From: Rhodoferax sp.
GTDB lineage: Bacteria; Pseudomonadota; Gammaproteobacteria; Burkholderiales; Burkholderiaceae_C
Assembly (NCBI RefSeq): GCF_013297935.1
Contig: NZ_JAAFIX010000001.1
Coordinates: 452,334 to 516,333, forward strand
Direction of reading: 5' to 3'
DNA: 64,000 nt
Shown here: one piece after another, positions 8,044 through 16,101 of the stretch
Position numbering within the stretch: the first letter of the stretch is position 1
Layout of the letters: every line of letters starts with the position of its first letter
Notes under the pieces: model-generated
The model's database searches: none
Told to the model about the DNA's origin: nothing
The model's input: only the letters and a program-made list of their open reading frames with translations
Translations under genes and position numbers: made by a program

Positions 8044-8931
8044 ATGGACCAACTCAAACGCATGGCGGTGTTTGCCGAAGTCGTGGCTGCCGGCAGCCTG
8101 AGCGCCGCAGCGCGCCAACTGGGCATGACGCCCTCGGCTGTCAGCCAGCACCTGCGCCAGTTGGAAGAGGCCTTGGGCCTGGCACTGCTGCACCGCTCCA
8201 CCCGCAAGCTCACCCTCACCGAGGCCGGGGCGCGCTATGTGGAAGGCTGCACGGCCATGGTGGCTGCGGCGCGGGCCGCCGACCAGGCCCTGGTGTTGCA
8301 CCGCGATGAGCCCGAAGGCGAGCTGCGCATCACGGCCCCCATCGGCATGGGGGCGCTGCTGGCGCAGGCTCTGCTGCCGCTGAAAGACCACGCCAAGTTG
8401 CGCATCAGCCTGTTGCTGGACGATGCGGTGCTGGACTTGATTGACGAACGCGTCGACATTGCGCTGCGCACCGGCAGCCTGCCCGACTCCAGCCTGGTGT
8501 CGCGCAGGTTGGGCACCATGGAGGCGCAAATGTGCGCCTCGCCCGCCTACCTGGCTCAACACGGCTGGCCTCAGCACCCGCGCGATCTGGCGCGCCACGC
8601 CTGGCTGGGCGGGCGCCCCGCGGGCACCGGGGAAGAGAGCTTGCTGCTCCGGGGGCCGCAGGGCGAGGTGGAGCGCGTGCAAGTGATGGGGCGGGTGCGG
8701 GCTTCGCAGGTCACCGTGCTGCATTCGCTGTGCGTGGCCGGCTGGGGCATCAGTGTGACGGTGACCGAAGACGACCGCCGCGCCATGGCCGATGGCCGCC
8801 TCGTGCAGGTGCTACCCGACTGGAAGCTGCCCGAGTTCGTGATCCATGCCGTGACTCCGCGGCGTGGCGAGCAGCCGGCCAAGGTGCGGCACGCGCTCAC
8901 CCTGCTGGCGGACTACTTCAGCAAGCTCTGA
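8044..8931 (+). CDS. LysR-family transcriptional regulator
   Basis: This 295-residue LTTR starts MDQLKRMAVFAEVVAAGSLS, with the N-terminal winged helix-turn-helix (about 1-60, including PSAVSQHLRQLE). The periplasmic-binding-like effector domain (about 90-290) resembles the CrgA/AaeR-type group. It likely regulates the divergent NmrA-like reductase. A weak hairpin (GCAATAA at 8994-9000 with TTATTGC at 9006-9012) lies just after the gene, but it lacks a U-tract. Confidence 0.88.
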   Translation: MDQLKRMAVFAEVVAAGSLSAAARQLGMTPSAVSQHLRQLEEALGLALLHRSTRKLTLTEAGARYVEGCTAMVAAARAADQALVLHRDEPEGELRITAPIGMGALLAQALLPLKDHAKLRISLLLDDAVLDLIDERVDIALRTGSLPDSSLVSRRLGTMEAQMCASPAYLAQHGWPQHPRDLARHAWLGGRPAGTGEESLLLRGPQGEVERVQVMGRVRASQVTVLHSLCVAGWGISVTVTEDDRRAMADGRLVQVLPDWKLPEFVIHAVTPRRGEQPAKVRHALTLLADYFSKL

Positions 8932-9032
8932 AGACCGCGCGGCTGCCGGGGTCGCACTTGTCGCCCTGGTGCTGGACAAGCAGGCGCACTGCGGCAATAA
9001 AGCCCTTATTGCAACCAAAAAGCACCAGAACC

Positions 9033-11273
9033 ATGAGCGAGACAAGCCACCCCGTGCAGACCCACCACCGTATTTGCCCCTTGTGCGAAGCCTGCTGCGG
9101 GCTGGAGATCAAGGTGCAAGACCAAAAGGTCATCAGCATCCGCGGCCACGAGGCTGATGTGCTGAGCCGGGGCTACATCTGTCCCAAGGCGATTGCCCTC
9201 AAAGACCTGCACGAAGACCCCGACCGCCTGCGCGCCCCGCTGATCAAGCGCAATGGCCAACACGAACCCGCGACCTGGGAAGAAGCCTTTGCCGAGATCG
9301 AGAAGCGCCTCCCGCCCCTGATGGCAACCCACGGCAAACACGCGGTCGCCATGGCGGTGGGTAACCCTTCTGCCCACAAAATCGGCCTGCTCACCTATTT
9401 CGGCAAGCTGGCGCGCGCCATCGGCAGCCGCAATGTGTTTTCAGCCTCCACTCTGGACCAGATGCCCAAGCAGCTAGCTAGCGGCCTGATGTTTGGCCAC
9501 TGGCTCTCCACCGCCCTGCCCGACATCAGCCGCACCGATTTGCTGGTAGTCATAGGCGCCAACCCGCTGGCCAGCAACGGCAGCATGTGGACCGTGCCCG
9601 ACTTCAAGGGCAAAGCCAAAGCGCTGCAGGCCCGGGGCGGCCAGCTCATCGTGATTGACCCGCGCCGCACCGAAACGGCGGCCGTGGCCGATGCGCACCA
9701 CTTCATCCGCCCGGGGGCCGACGTGTTTTTGCTGGCGGCCATGGTGCAGGTGCTGTTTGCCGAAAACCTGGTGAACCTGGGACGCGTGGCGCCATGGGTG
9801 CAAGGCGTTGAAGAGGTGCGCACAGCGGTGGCCGGCTTCACGCCTGAAGCTGCGGCGTCTCGTTGCGGCATGCCGGCCGACACCATCCGCGCGCTAGCGC
9901 GCCAGATTGCCAGCACGCCCAAAGCGGCGGTGTATGCCCGCATAGGCACTTGCACCCAGCAGTACGGCACATTGGCCAGCTGGCTGGTGGATGTGCTCAA
10001 CACCCTGACCGGCCACCTCGACATGGAAGGCGGCATGCTGTTTGCCAAGTCGGCCGCCTTTGCCAGCAACACCGTGGGCAAACCGGGCGTGGGCAAAGGC
10101 GTGAGCACCGGCCGCCACCATGCCCGCGTGAGCGGTGCACCCGAGGTGTATGGTGAGTTGCCCATGACCTGCATGGCCGAAGAAATAGAAACACCTGGCG
10201 AAGGCCAGGTGCGTGCCTTGATTACCGTGGCCACCAACCCTGTGCTCTCCAGCCCGGACGGCCCGCGCCTCGCCAAGGCGCTGGACTCGCTGGACTTTAT
10301 GGTGAGCCTGGACATTTACCTGAACGAAACCACCCGCCATGCAGACGTGATCTTGCCCGGCCTCTCGCCGCTCGAAGACTTGCACTACGACGTGGCCTTC
10401 CCCCAGCTCTCGTGGCGCAACCACGCGCGCTACAGCGCACCGGTGTTGCCCCGCCCCGAGGGCCAACCTGAAGAGTGGCAAACCCTGCTCAAGCTCACCG
10501 CCATCGTGCAAGGCCAAGGCGCCGGGCAGGATGCCAACCTGCTGGACGACCAGCAGTTTGCCGACGACGCCGACCGCCTGTTCGGCCCGCATGCAGCTGC
10601 GGTGATAGCGGCAACTAATGGCTTACGCGGCCCGCAGCGCGGCCTGGATGTAGCGCTGCGCAGTGGCCCCTACGGCGACCAGTTCGGCTTGAAGCCCAAG
10701 GGTCTGAACCTGCAGAAAGTGATGGCCGCCAGCGACAGCGGCGGCATTGACCTGGGTGACCTGCAGCCCCGCATTCCCGAAATGCTGCGCACCCCCAGCG
10801 GCAAGGTAGAGCTTGCACCACCCCTTTTGCTACAAGATTTAGAGCGCGCTGCGCAGGATCTACAAGGGCTAGCGCCCGATTTGGTCATTATCGGCCGGCG
10901 TGATGTGCGCACCAACAACAGCTGGATGCACAACCTGCCCACGCTCGCCAAAGGCCCCTTCCGCTGCTCCGCGCTGGTTCACCCGGCCGATGCCGCACGC
11001 CACGGTGTGCAAGACGGTGCCATGGCCACCCTGCGCAACGGTCACCGCAGTGTGCAAGCCCAAGTGCAGTTCAGCACCGACATGATGCCCGGCGTGGTCA
11101 GCTTGCCGCACGGTTGGGGCCACAACCTGCCGGGCGCGCAACTGCGGGTGGCGGCGGAGCGCCCCGGCGCCAACATCAATGCCCTGCTGGACGACCAACT
11201 GCGCGACCCGCTCTCGGGCAATGCGGTGCTGGGCGGCGTGGCCATCACCATGGAGCCAGCCGCTACGGCCTGA
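9033..11273 (+). CDS. Molybdopterin oxidoreductase (formate dehydrogenase/assimilatory nitrate reductase type)
   Basis: This is a 746-residue catalytic subunit of the DMSO-reductase superfamily. The N-terminus carries a [4Fe-4S] motif, CPLCEACC followed by C in GYICPKA, spaced C-x2-C-x3-C then about 40 residues to the last Cys. Next come the molybdopterin domains (for example VVIGANPLASNG and DPRRTETA) and the C-terminal dinucleotide-binding domain (GHRSVQA to the end). There is no Tat signal, so it is probably cytoplasmic. The ATG at 9033 is the start; the open frame extends further upstream, but without homology. No small subunit, FdhD or cofactor genes are nearby, so the substrate is unknown. 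A copy of the 48-nt element lies in frame at 10829-10876. Confidence 0.87.
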   Translation: MSETSHPVQTHHRICPLCEACCGLEIKVQDQKVISIRGHEADVLSRGYICPKAIALKDLHEDPDRLRAPLIKRNGQHEPATWEEAFAEIEKRLPPLMATHGKHAVAMAVGNPSAHKIGLLTYFGKLARAIGSRNVFSASTLDQMPKQLASGLMFGHWLSTALPDISRTDLLVVIGANPLASNGSMWTVPDFKGKAKALQARGGQLIVIDPRRTETAAVADAHHFIRPGADVFLLAAMVQVLFAENLVNLGRVAPWVQGVEEVRTAVAGFTPEAAASRCGMPADTIRALARQIASTPKAAVYARIGTCTQQYGTLASWLVDVLNTLTGHLDMEGGMLFAKSAAFASNTVGKPGVGKGVSTGRHHARVSGAPEVYGELPMTCMAEEIETPGEGQVRALITVATNPVLSSPDGPRLAKALDSLDFMVSLDIYLNETTRHADVILPGLSPLEDLHYDVAFPQLSWRNHARYSAPVLPRPEGQPEEWQTLLKLTAIVQGQGAGQDANLLDDQQFADDADRLFGPHAAAVIAATNGLRGPQRGLDVALRSGPYGDQFGLKPKGLNLQKVMAASDSGGIDLGDLQPRIPEMLRTPSGKVELAPPLLLQDLERAAQDLQGLAPDLVIIGRRDVRTNNSWMHNLPTLAKGPFRCSALVHPADAARHGVQDGAMATLRNGHRSVQAQVQFSTDMMPGVVSLPHGWGHNLPGAQLRVAAERPGANINALLDDQLRDPLSGNAVLGGVAITMEPAATA
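10829..10876 (+). repeat. 48-nt dispersed element, copy D
   Basis: This is a gapless 48-nt match with GCTAC at the start, TGCGCA at positions 22-27 and AAGGGCTAGCG at the end. It lies inside the molybdopterin oxidoreductase gene, on its coding strand, where it encodes a linker-like stretch (LLQDLERAAQDLQGLA). The hairpin stem is only partly paired here. Confidence 0.6.
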
Positions 11274-11281
11274 GTGGGCTG

Positions 11282-12178
11282 CTAGAGCAGGGCTTGCCCT
11301 GCGGCGCGCACCACACACTGGGTGAGCCGCTCCAGCTCCGGCAAAGGTTGCAGGGCCACCTGCCAATACAGGGGCACATCCAAGGTGCGGCCCGGCACCA
11401 ACTCCACAAGCCTGCGTTTGCTCAGGTGCTCTTGCACCGACAACAGCGGGTTCATGCCCCAACCCACGTCAGCCAAGGCAGCATCCACAAAGGCCTGCGA
11501 TGAGGGTAGCCGGTGCGCGGGCAAAGACACATCTCGCCGCACCTGACGGCGCACCCAGCGCTCCTGCAGCCGGTCGTTGCGGTCAAACACAATACTGGGC
11601 GCCCGCGTCAGCGCGTCTGCGGTGACGCCGCCGGCAAAGTGTGTTTGCACGAATGCCGGTGAGGCGGTCGCGCAGTAGCGCAGGGTGCCCAGCTTGCGCA
11701 CCTTGCAGCCCTGCACTGCCTTGGCGTGCGAGGTCACAGCCGCCAGCACCTGCCCGCGGCGCAGCCATTCGCTGGTCTGGTCCTGGTCGTCCACCGCCAC
11801 ATCGAGCAGCACGCTACTCTGCGCGCAAAACTCGCGCATGGCATGCACAAACCAGGTGCTGAGCGTGTCGGCATTGATAGCTACGCGGATGGTGCTGCGC
11901 GCCAGCGGCGCATCGGCCGGGGCCAGTGCGGGCAGGTCGCGCCGCAAATCGTGCTCCAACATGGCCACCGAGTCCGCATGGCGGCAAATGCGCGCACCCG
12001 CCTCGGTGGCGGTGCAAGGCTGGCCGCGCACCACTAGCACCGCGCCCACCCGCTCTTCCATCTGGCGGATGCGCTGCGACACCGCCGAGGGCGTAATGTG
12101 CAGCTGCCGCGCAGCCCGCTCAAAGCTGCCCTCGCGCACTACAGCGGCCACCGTCGCGAGCAAAGTAGATTCCAACAT
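11282..12178 (-). CDS. argP: ArgP (IciA)-family LysR regulator
   Basis: This 298-residue LTTR begins MLESTLLATVAAVVREGSFE with an N-terminal HTH (PSAVSQRIRQMEERVG) matching ArgP. It is divergent from a LysE/ArgO exporter gene 83 nt away, the classical argP-argO arrangement. There the regulator activates the exporter in response to arginine and is blocked by lysine. The effector domain occupies about residues 90-295. Its stop is 8 nt beyond that of the convergent oxidoreductase. Confidence 0.88.
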   Translation of the reverse strand: MLESTLLATVAAVVREGSFERAARQLHITPSAVSQRIRQMEERVGAVLVVRGQPCTATEAGARICRHADSVAMLEHDLRRDLPALAPADAPLARSTIRVAINADTLSTWFVHAMREFCAQSSVLLDVAVDDQDQTSEWLRRGQVLAAVTSHAKAVQGCKVRKLGTLRYCATASPAFVQTHFAGGVTADALTRAPSIVFDRNDRLQERWVRRQVRRDVSLPAHRLPSSQAFVDAALADVGWGMNPLLSVQEHLSKRRLVELVPGRTLDVPLYWQVALQPLPELERLTQCVVRAAGQALL

Positions 12179-12261
12179 AGCAGTCCGGATGAAGTTTGGC
12201 TAATCTCAGCGTAGCAGATTTCAGGCCCCGCGAGCCACTTGCACCTGCATACTGCGGGCCT

Positions 12262-12918
12262 ATGCAAGACACCTCTAACCTGTTGTACACCGCCCTGCCC
12301 GCTTTGCCGACTGTCATGACCGGCCTGTCGTTGAGCCTGTCGCTCATCATGGCTATCGGTGCGCAAAACACCTTTGTGCTGCGCCAAGGGCTGCGCCGCG
12401 AACATGTGGCGGCTGTGGTGGCCACCTGCGCCTTGCTCGACATTGCGCTCATGACGCTGGGTGTGAGCGGGCTGGCAAGTGCCCTGGGCAACTACCCCCG
12501 CGCGCTCAATGCCCTGGCACTGGGCGGCGCTGCCGTGGTGGCCTGGTACGGCGCTATGGCCCTGCGCCGCGCACTGTCGCCCCACGCTATGCAGGCCGAG
12601 CTGCAAGGCGCGCCCCAGAGTCTGCGCAAAACCGTGGCACAGGTGCTGGGTATCAGCCTGCTCAACCCCCATGTCTACCTGGACGCGGTGATTCTGGTGG
12701 GGGCCGTGGGGGCCCGGCAAGCCGAAGGCCTGCAAGGCTGGTTTTTGCTGGGCGCGGGCGGCGCAAGCGCGCTCTGGTTCGTCACCCTCGGGTTCGGTGC
12801 GCGCCTGCTCAGGCCGCTGTTTGAGCGCCCGGTAGCCTGGCGGGTGCTGGACTTGCTGGTGGCCGCCATGATGGGCCACATTGCCTACCAGTTGTGGGTG
12901 CAAGCGGCCGTGCTGTAG
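12262..12918 (+). CDS. argO: LysE/ArgO-family basic amino acid exporter
   Basis: This inner-membrane protein of about 218 residues has six hydrophobic segments. It carries the LysE signature MAIGAQNTFVLRQGL near the N-terminus and the SLLNPHVYLDAVIL motif in the middle. LysE/ArgO proteins export L-arginine or L-lysine. It is divergent from the argP-like regulator, its expected activator. The ATG at 12262 is preferred over 12196, which would add a non-family extension. An internal ATG at 12316 would also leave a full-length core. Confidence 0.87.
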   Translation: MQDTSNLLYTALPALPTVMTGLSLSLSLIMAIGAQNTFVLRQGLRREHVAAVVATCALLDIALMTLGVSGLASALGNYPRALNALALGGAAVVAWYGAMALRRALSPHAMQAELQGAPQSLRKTVAQVLGISLLNPHVYLDAVILVGAVGARQAEGLQGWFLLGAGGASALWFVTLGFGARLLRPLFERPVAWRVLDLLVAAMMGHIAYQLWVQAAVL

Positions 12919-12948
12919 GCTCGGGCCTCTTTGATAGAGGAGCTCGAT

Positions 12949-13329
12949 ATGAATTGGTTGGATCTGGTCACCGTGCTGGCGATTGCGCAGTACATCTGGT
13001 TCGGAGTGCTGGTGGGGCAGGCCCGTGGGCGCTACGGCATTCATGCGCCGGCCGTGAGCGGGCACGATATCTTCGAGCGTTACTACCGGGTGCACATGAA
13101 CACCTTGGAGCTCTTGGTTGCCATCGTGCCTGCCATGTACCTGGCCGCTCGCTACTGGTCGCCGACATGGGTGGCAGCGGCTGGCGCCGTCTACGTGGTG
13201 GGCCGTTTCATCTATTTGCGCGCCTATGTCTCTGACCCCAAAACCCGCTCCTTGGGCTATGCACTCAGCGCCTTTCCGCTGTTGGGTTTGCTGGTCGCGG
13301 TCATTGCAGGCGTGTTCATGGCGGCTTAA
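12949..13329 (+). CDS. MAPEG-family membrane protein
   Basis: This is a 126-residue protein with four predicted membrane helices. The motif FERYYRVHMNTLE is the MAPEG signature (membrane-associated eicosanoid/glutathione metabolism proteins), which includes microsomal glutathione S-transferases. A strong GAGGAG ribosome site lies about 7 nt before the ATG at 12949, which decides this start over an upstream in-frame codon at 12931. The bacterial role is poorly known; glutathione-dependent detoxification is the family expectation. It follows argO by 30 nt. Confidence 0.85.
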   Translation: MNWLDLVTVLAIAQYIWFGVLVGQARGRYGIHAPAVSGHDIFERYYRVHMNTLELLVAIVPAMYLAARYWSPTWVAAAGAVYVVGRFIYLRAYVSDPKTRSLGYALSAFPLLGLLVAVIAGVFMAA

Positions 13330-13350
13330 GCGCCGCGGCCTGCCGGCAGG

Positions 13351-13959
13351 TCAGTCTGCCGGTGCGGCATCTGCAAGGTCTATCCAGACGACTTGCCCGC
13401 TGCCGGCGTCGTTCAAGCGAGCCACCAGAGCGGGGGCAGCATGGGCAGGCAGCGCAAACGCCAGCTCCACCCGCTCACCGTGTTGCACCTCGCCCAAGGT
13501 AGCACCGGCGGCTTCGAGTTCTCGGCGCACCCGGCCTTCCAGCGGGTATGGCACCGCGCATTGAAGCGCCAGCATTTTCACAATAGCCACCTTTTCGACC
13601 TGCAACAAAGCCTGTGCCACCGTGTCGGTATAGGCCCGCACCAGCCCGCCCGCACCCAGGTTCACCCCGCCGTAGTAGCGCACTACCGTTGCGAGCACGC
13701 CTTCCAGATCCTGGTGGCGCAATACATCGAGCATGGGGCGCCCGGCGGTGCCACTGGGCTCGCCATCGTCCACCGCCGCGGAGTGGCCGCCCGCCATCAA
13801 GGCCCAGCACACATGCGTGGCCGTCGGGTGGGCAGCCCACAAGTCCGCCACCACTTTTTGCGCCGCAACGCGGTCCGCCACCGGTTGTACACAGCCGAGG
13901 AAGCGGCTCTTTTTAATCAGTAGTTCGCTGTGCGCCGGTGCGGCTAGGGTGTGAGGCAT
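13351..13959 (-). CDS. yigZ: YigZ/IMPACT-family protein (UPF0029)
   Basis: This 202-residue protein is of normal length for YigZ. Residues about 10-115 form the IMPACT/UPF0029 domain, with the motif DDGEPSGTAGRPML followed by VVRYYGGVNLGAGGLVRAY. The C-terminal ferredoxin-like domain is shorter and more divergent. The biochemical role is unclear; eukaryotic IMPACT affects translation control via GCN1. The stop lies close to the convergent MAPEG gene. A 48-nt element copy lies just upstream, between this gene and tetR. Confidence 0.87.
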   Translation of the reverse strand: MPHTLAAPAHSELLIKKSRFLGCVQPVADRVAAQKVVADLWAAHPTATHVCWALMAGGHSAAVDDGEPSGTAGRPMLDVLRHQDLEGVLATVVRYYGGVNLGAGGLVRAYTDTVAQALLQVEKVAIVKMLALQCAVPYPLEGRVRRELEAAGATLGEVQHGERVELAFALPAHAAPALVARLNDAGSGQVVWIDLADAAPAD

Positions 13960-13972
13960 TTGAATAAAACCA

Positions 13973-14020
13973 TGCTCTAGCCCTTGTATTGATTGTGCCA
14001 GCAGCTATAAAAATAGGAGC
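13973..14020 (-). repeat. 48-nt dispersed element, copy E (intergenic)
   Basis: Read on the minus strand, this is a gapless 48-nt match with GCTCC at the start, ATAGCTGC at positions 13-20 and ACAAGGGCTAG at the end. It nearly fills the 63-nt gap between the efflux repressor (stop at 14023) and yigZ, both on the minus strand. It may end or attenuate the repressor transcript, though its stem is imperfect (GCTCC against ATAGC). Confidence 0.6.
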
Positions 14021-14022
14021 AA

Positions 14023-14649
14023 TCAACTTGCTGCGGGTGTCTTCAGACCATCCAGGTAGGCGTCCAGCGCGGCCAAGCCTACGGCTTCGAGGTCAAAGGC
14101 CTGCGGGTCCAGCAGCCAGTTGTATTTGAGCCCGCCGATCAGGGCAAACATGCCCAGAGTGGCGGTGCGTATGTCCATCTCGCGGCGCATGTAGCCTTTG
14201 TCTTTGGCGATCTGCATCAGGCGGTGCATATCGTCGATGCACTCATTGCGGCCGGCGATTTGTCGCTCGCGCAGGTTTTGTAGCTCGTCGACATATTCCA
14301 CCTTTTGGGTGGCAATCTCAAACACGCGGCGCACCTGGGGGTCGTTGGCAATGGTGTGCAAAGCGGCCGCGGTGTTGCGGCGAATCTTCTCCATCGGGCG
14401 CTCTTCGTCCTGCGGGGTGATCTCGGTCATGCGGGCCATCATGGGCAGGGTGACCCGCTCCATCATGGCGTGAAAAAGCTCGCCTTTGTTTTCGAAATGC
14501 CAGTAAATGGCACCACGGGTCAGGCCCGCGTCTTTGGCAATTTCTTGCAGCGAGGTGCGCGACACCCCGCGCTGGTGAAACACACGTTCAGCAGCGTCAA
14601 GTATCAATTCACGGGTGGCGAGGGCGTCTTCTTTGGTTTTGCGGGCCAT
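14023..14649 (-). CDS. acrR: TetR-family efflux repressor (AcrR/TtgR-like)
   Basis: This 208-residue protein has an N-terminal TetR HTH (about residues 10-60: LILDAAERVFHQRGVSRTSL...GAIYWHFENKGELF). It matches the AcrR/TtgR/MexR2 group. The ligand domain (about 80-205) would bind drugs or phenolics. It is divergent from the RND efflux operon, and a perfect palindrome of AcrR type lies in between. It should repress the pump and itself until an inducer binds. Confidence 0.9.
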   Translation of the reverse strand: MARKTKEDALATRELILDAAERVFHQRGVSRTSLQEIAKDAGLTRGAIYWHFENKGELFHAMMERVTLPMMARMTEITPQDEERPMEKIRRNTAAALHTIANDPQVRRVFEIATQKVEYVDELQNLRERQIAGRNECIDDMHRLMQIAKDKGYMRREMDIRTATLGMFALIGGLKYNWLLDPQAFDLEAVGLAALDAYLDGLKTPAAS

Positions 14650-14693
14650 GGTTTGACCTCATAGAAATGTGTGGGAATTGTAGTTTTTCTTAA

Positions 14694-14715
14694 ACATACA
14701 TTCGTGCATGTATGT
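14694..14715. promoter_or_regulatory. AcrR-type operator palindrome
   Basis: ACATACAT (14694-14701) and ATGTATGT (14708-14715) form a perfect 8-bp inverted repeat around TCGTGC. The sequence and spacing closely resemble the known E. coli AcrR operator (ACATACATT...AATGTATGT). It sits 45 nt upstream of the divergent repressor start and about 120 nt upstream of the pump operon, so one site can control both. Confidence 0.85.
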
Positions 14716-14838
14716 ATACTAACCCCCATTGCCGCGGGTTAGTTCTGTTTTTATCGAGGGTTTGCCCTAAATCAAACCGCTGGCGAGCCCCTCACCCCGA
14801 TTGCCTCCCCAACCACCTTTGTCACAAGGGAAATCTGT

Positions 14839-16080
14839 ATGTCGCTGCTCAGTCAGACCCAGGGCTTTGCGCCCGCCTTCTCCTCCGGCCGCTTTGCCTT
14901 GCTGGCGATTCCTTTGGCTGTTGTTCTGGCCGCTTGTGGCGCCAAAGACAGCGCGCAAGGTGGCGGCGCCCCCGGCGGCGGCATGCCGCCGGCCCAAGTG
15001 GGTGTAGTTACGGTGGCCCCCCAATCGGTCGCTCTGCAAAGCGAGTTGCCCGGCCGCGTGAGCGCCTTGCGGGTGGCCCAAGTGCGTGCCCGTGTGAGCG
15101 GTGTGGTGCTGCAGCGCATGTTCCGCGAAGGTAGCGAGGTCAAAGCCGGTCAGGTGCTGTACCAGCTGGACGCTGCCCCCTACCGCGCCGCCTTTGAGAG
15201 CGCCCAGGCCACAGTCGGCAAAGCCCAGGCCACCCTGGCTCAGGCCACCGCGCAAGTGGAGCGCAACAAGCCCCTGGCAGAGGCCAACGCCATCAGCAAA
15301 CAAGAATTCACCACCCTGCAGACCACCCAGCGCCAAGCTGAAGCCGATGTCGGTGTGGCCAAAGCTGCCGCAGAAACGGTCCGCATCAATCTGGCCTACG
15401 CCACTATTACCGCCCCGATTTCGGGCCGTATCGGCCAGTCTTCGGTGACCGAAGGTGCCTTGGTGGGTGCGGCAGACGCAGCCGCGTTGGCCACGATTCA
15501 GCAAACCGGCTCGGTGTATGTGAACTTCACCCAGTCCAGCACCGAAGTGCTGCGCCTGCGCAAAGCTATTGCCTCCAAACAACTGCGCGCCTCGGGCGAT
15601 GGCTCGGTGCCGGTGCGCATCGTGCTGGAAGACGGCAGCGAGCTGCCCAAAGCCGGCAAGTTGCTGTTTAGCGACCTGACGGTAGACGCCACCAGCGGCC
15701 ATATCACCCTGCGCGCTGAAGTGCCCAATGGCGATGGCCTGCTCTTGCCCGGCCAGTATGTGCGCGTGCGCCTGTCGCAAGCCGAGCTGCCATCGGGCAT
15801 TTTGTTGCCACAGCAAGCCGTGACCCGCACCAACCAGGGCGACACCGTGCTGGTGGTGGGTGAAGGCGGCAAGCCCGGCCCACGCCCGGTCAAGGTGGGC
15901 AACGCGCAGGACAACCAGTGGGTGATTCTGGACGGCCTGAAAGAAGGCGACCAGGTCATTGTGGACGGCTTCCAGAAAATGATGGTGCCCGGCGCACCTG
16001 TGAAGCCCGTGCCTTGGAATGGTGGTGCGCCTGCTGCCGCCCCCGCCCCCGCTGCAGCCGCCTCGGCGGCCGGCAAGTAA
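14839..16080 (+). CDS. acrA: RND efflux periplasmic adaptor (AcrA/TtgA-like lipoprotein)
   Basis: This 413-residue membrane-fusion protein has a lipoprotein signal with lipobox LAAC near residue 33. Barrel-sandwich (lipoyl) halves flank an alpha-helical hairpin (about 105-180), followed by beta-barrel and membrane-proximal domains. The tail is Ala/Pro-rich. It links the inner-membrane pump to the outer-membrane channel. It is the first gene of the adaptor-pump-channel operon, 21 nt before the pump gene, and is presumably controlled by the palindrome at 14694-14715. Confidence 0.92.
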   Translation: MSLLSQTQGFAPAFSSGRFALLAIPLAVVLAACGAKDSAQGGGAPGGGMPPAQVGVVTVAPQSVALQSELPGRVSALRVAQVRARVSGVVLQRMFREGSEVKAGQVLYQLDAAPYRAAFESAQATVGKAQATLAQATAQVERNKPLAEANAISKQEFTTLQTTQRQAEADVGVAKAAAETVRINLAYATITAPISGRIGQSSVTEGALVGAADAAALATIQQTGSVYVNFTQSSTEVLRLRKAIASKQLRASGDGSVPVRIVLEDGSELPKAGKLLFSDLTVDATSGHITLRAEVPNGDGLLLPGQYVRVRLSQAELPSGILLPQQAVTRTNQGDTVLVVGEGGKPGPRPVKVGNAQDNQWVILDGLKEGDQVIVDGFQKMMVPGAPVKPVPWNGGAPAAAPAPAAAASAAGK

Positions 16081-16101
16081 ATCATTACGAGGCAACCCCT
16101 T

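Noticed and set aside
8532-9032. Upstream extension of the molybdopterin oxidoreductase
   Set aside because: The frame is open across the LysR gene, but homology starts at the ATG at 9033.
10590-10640. Possible eleventh copy of the 48-nt element
   Set aside because: Only a GATAGC and a short GGC run match; the spacing and TGCGCA centre are absent.
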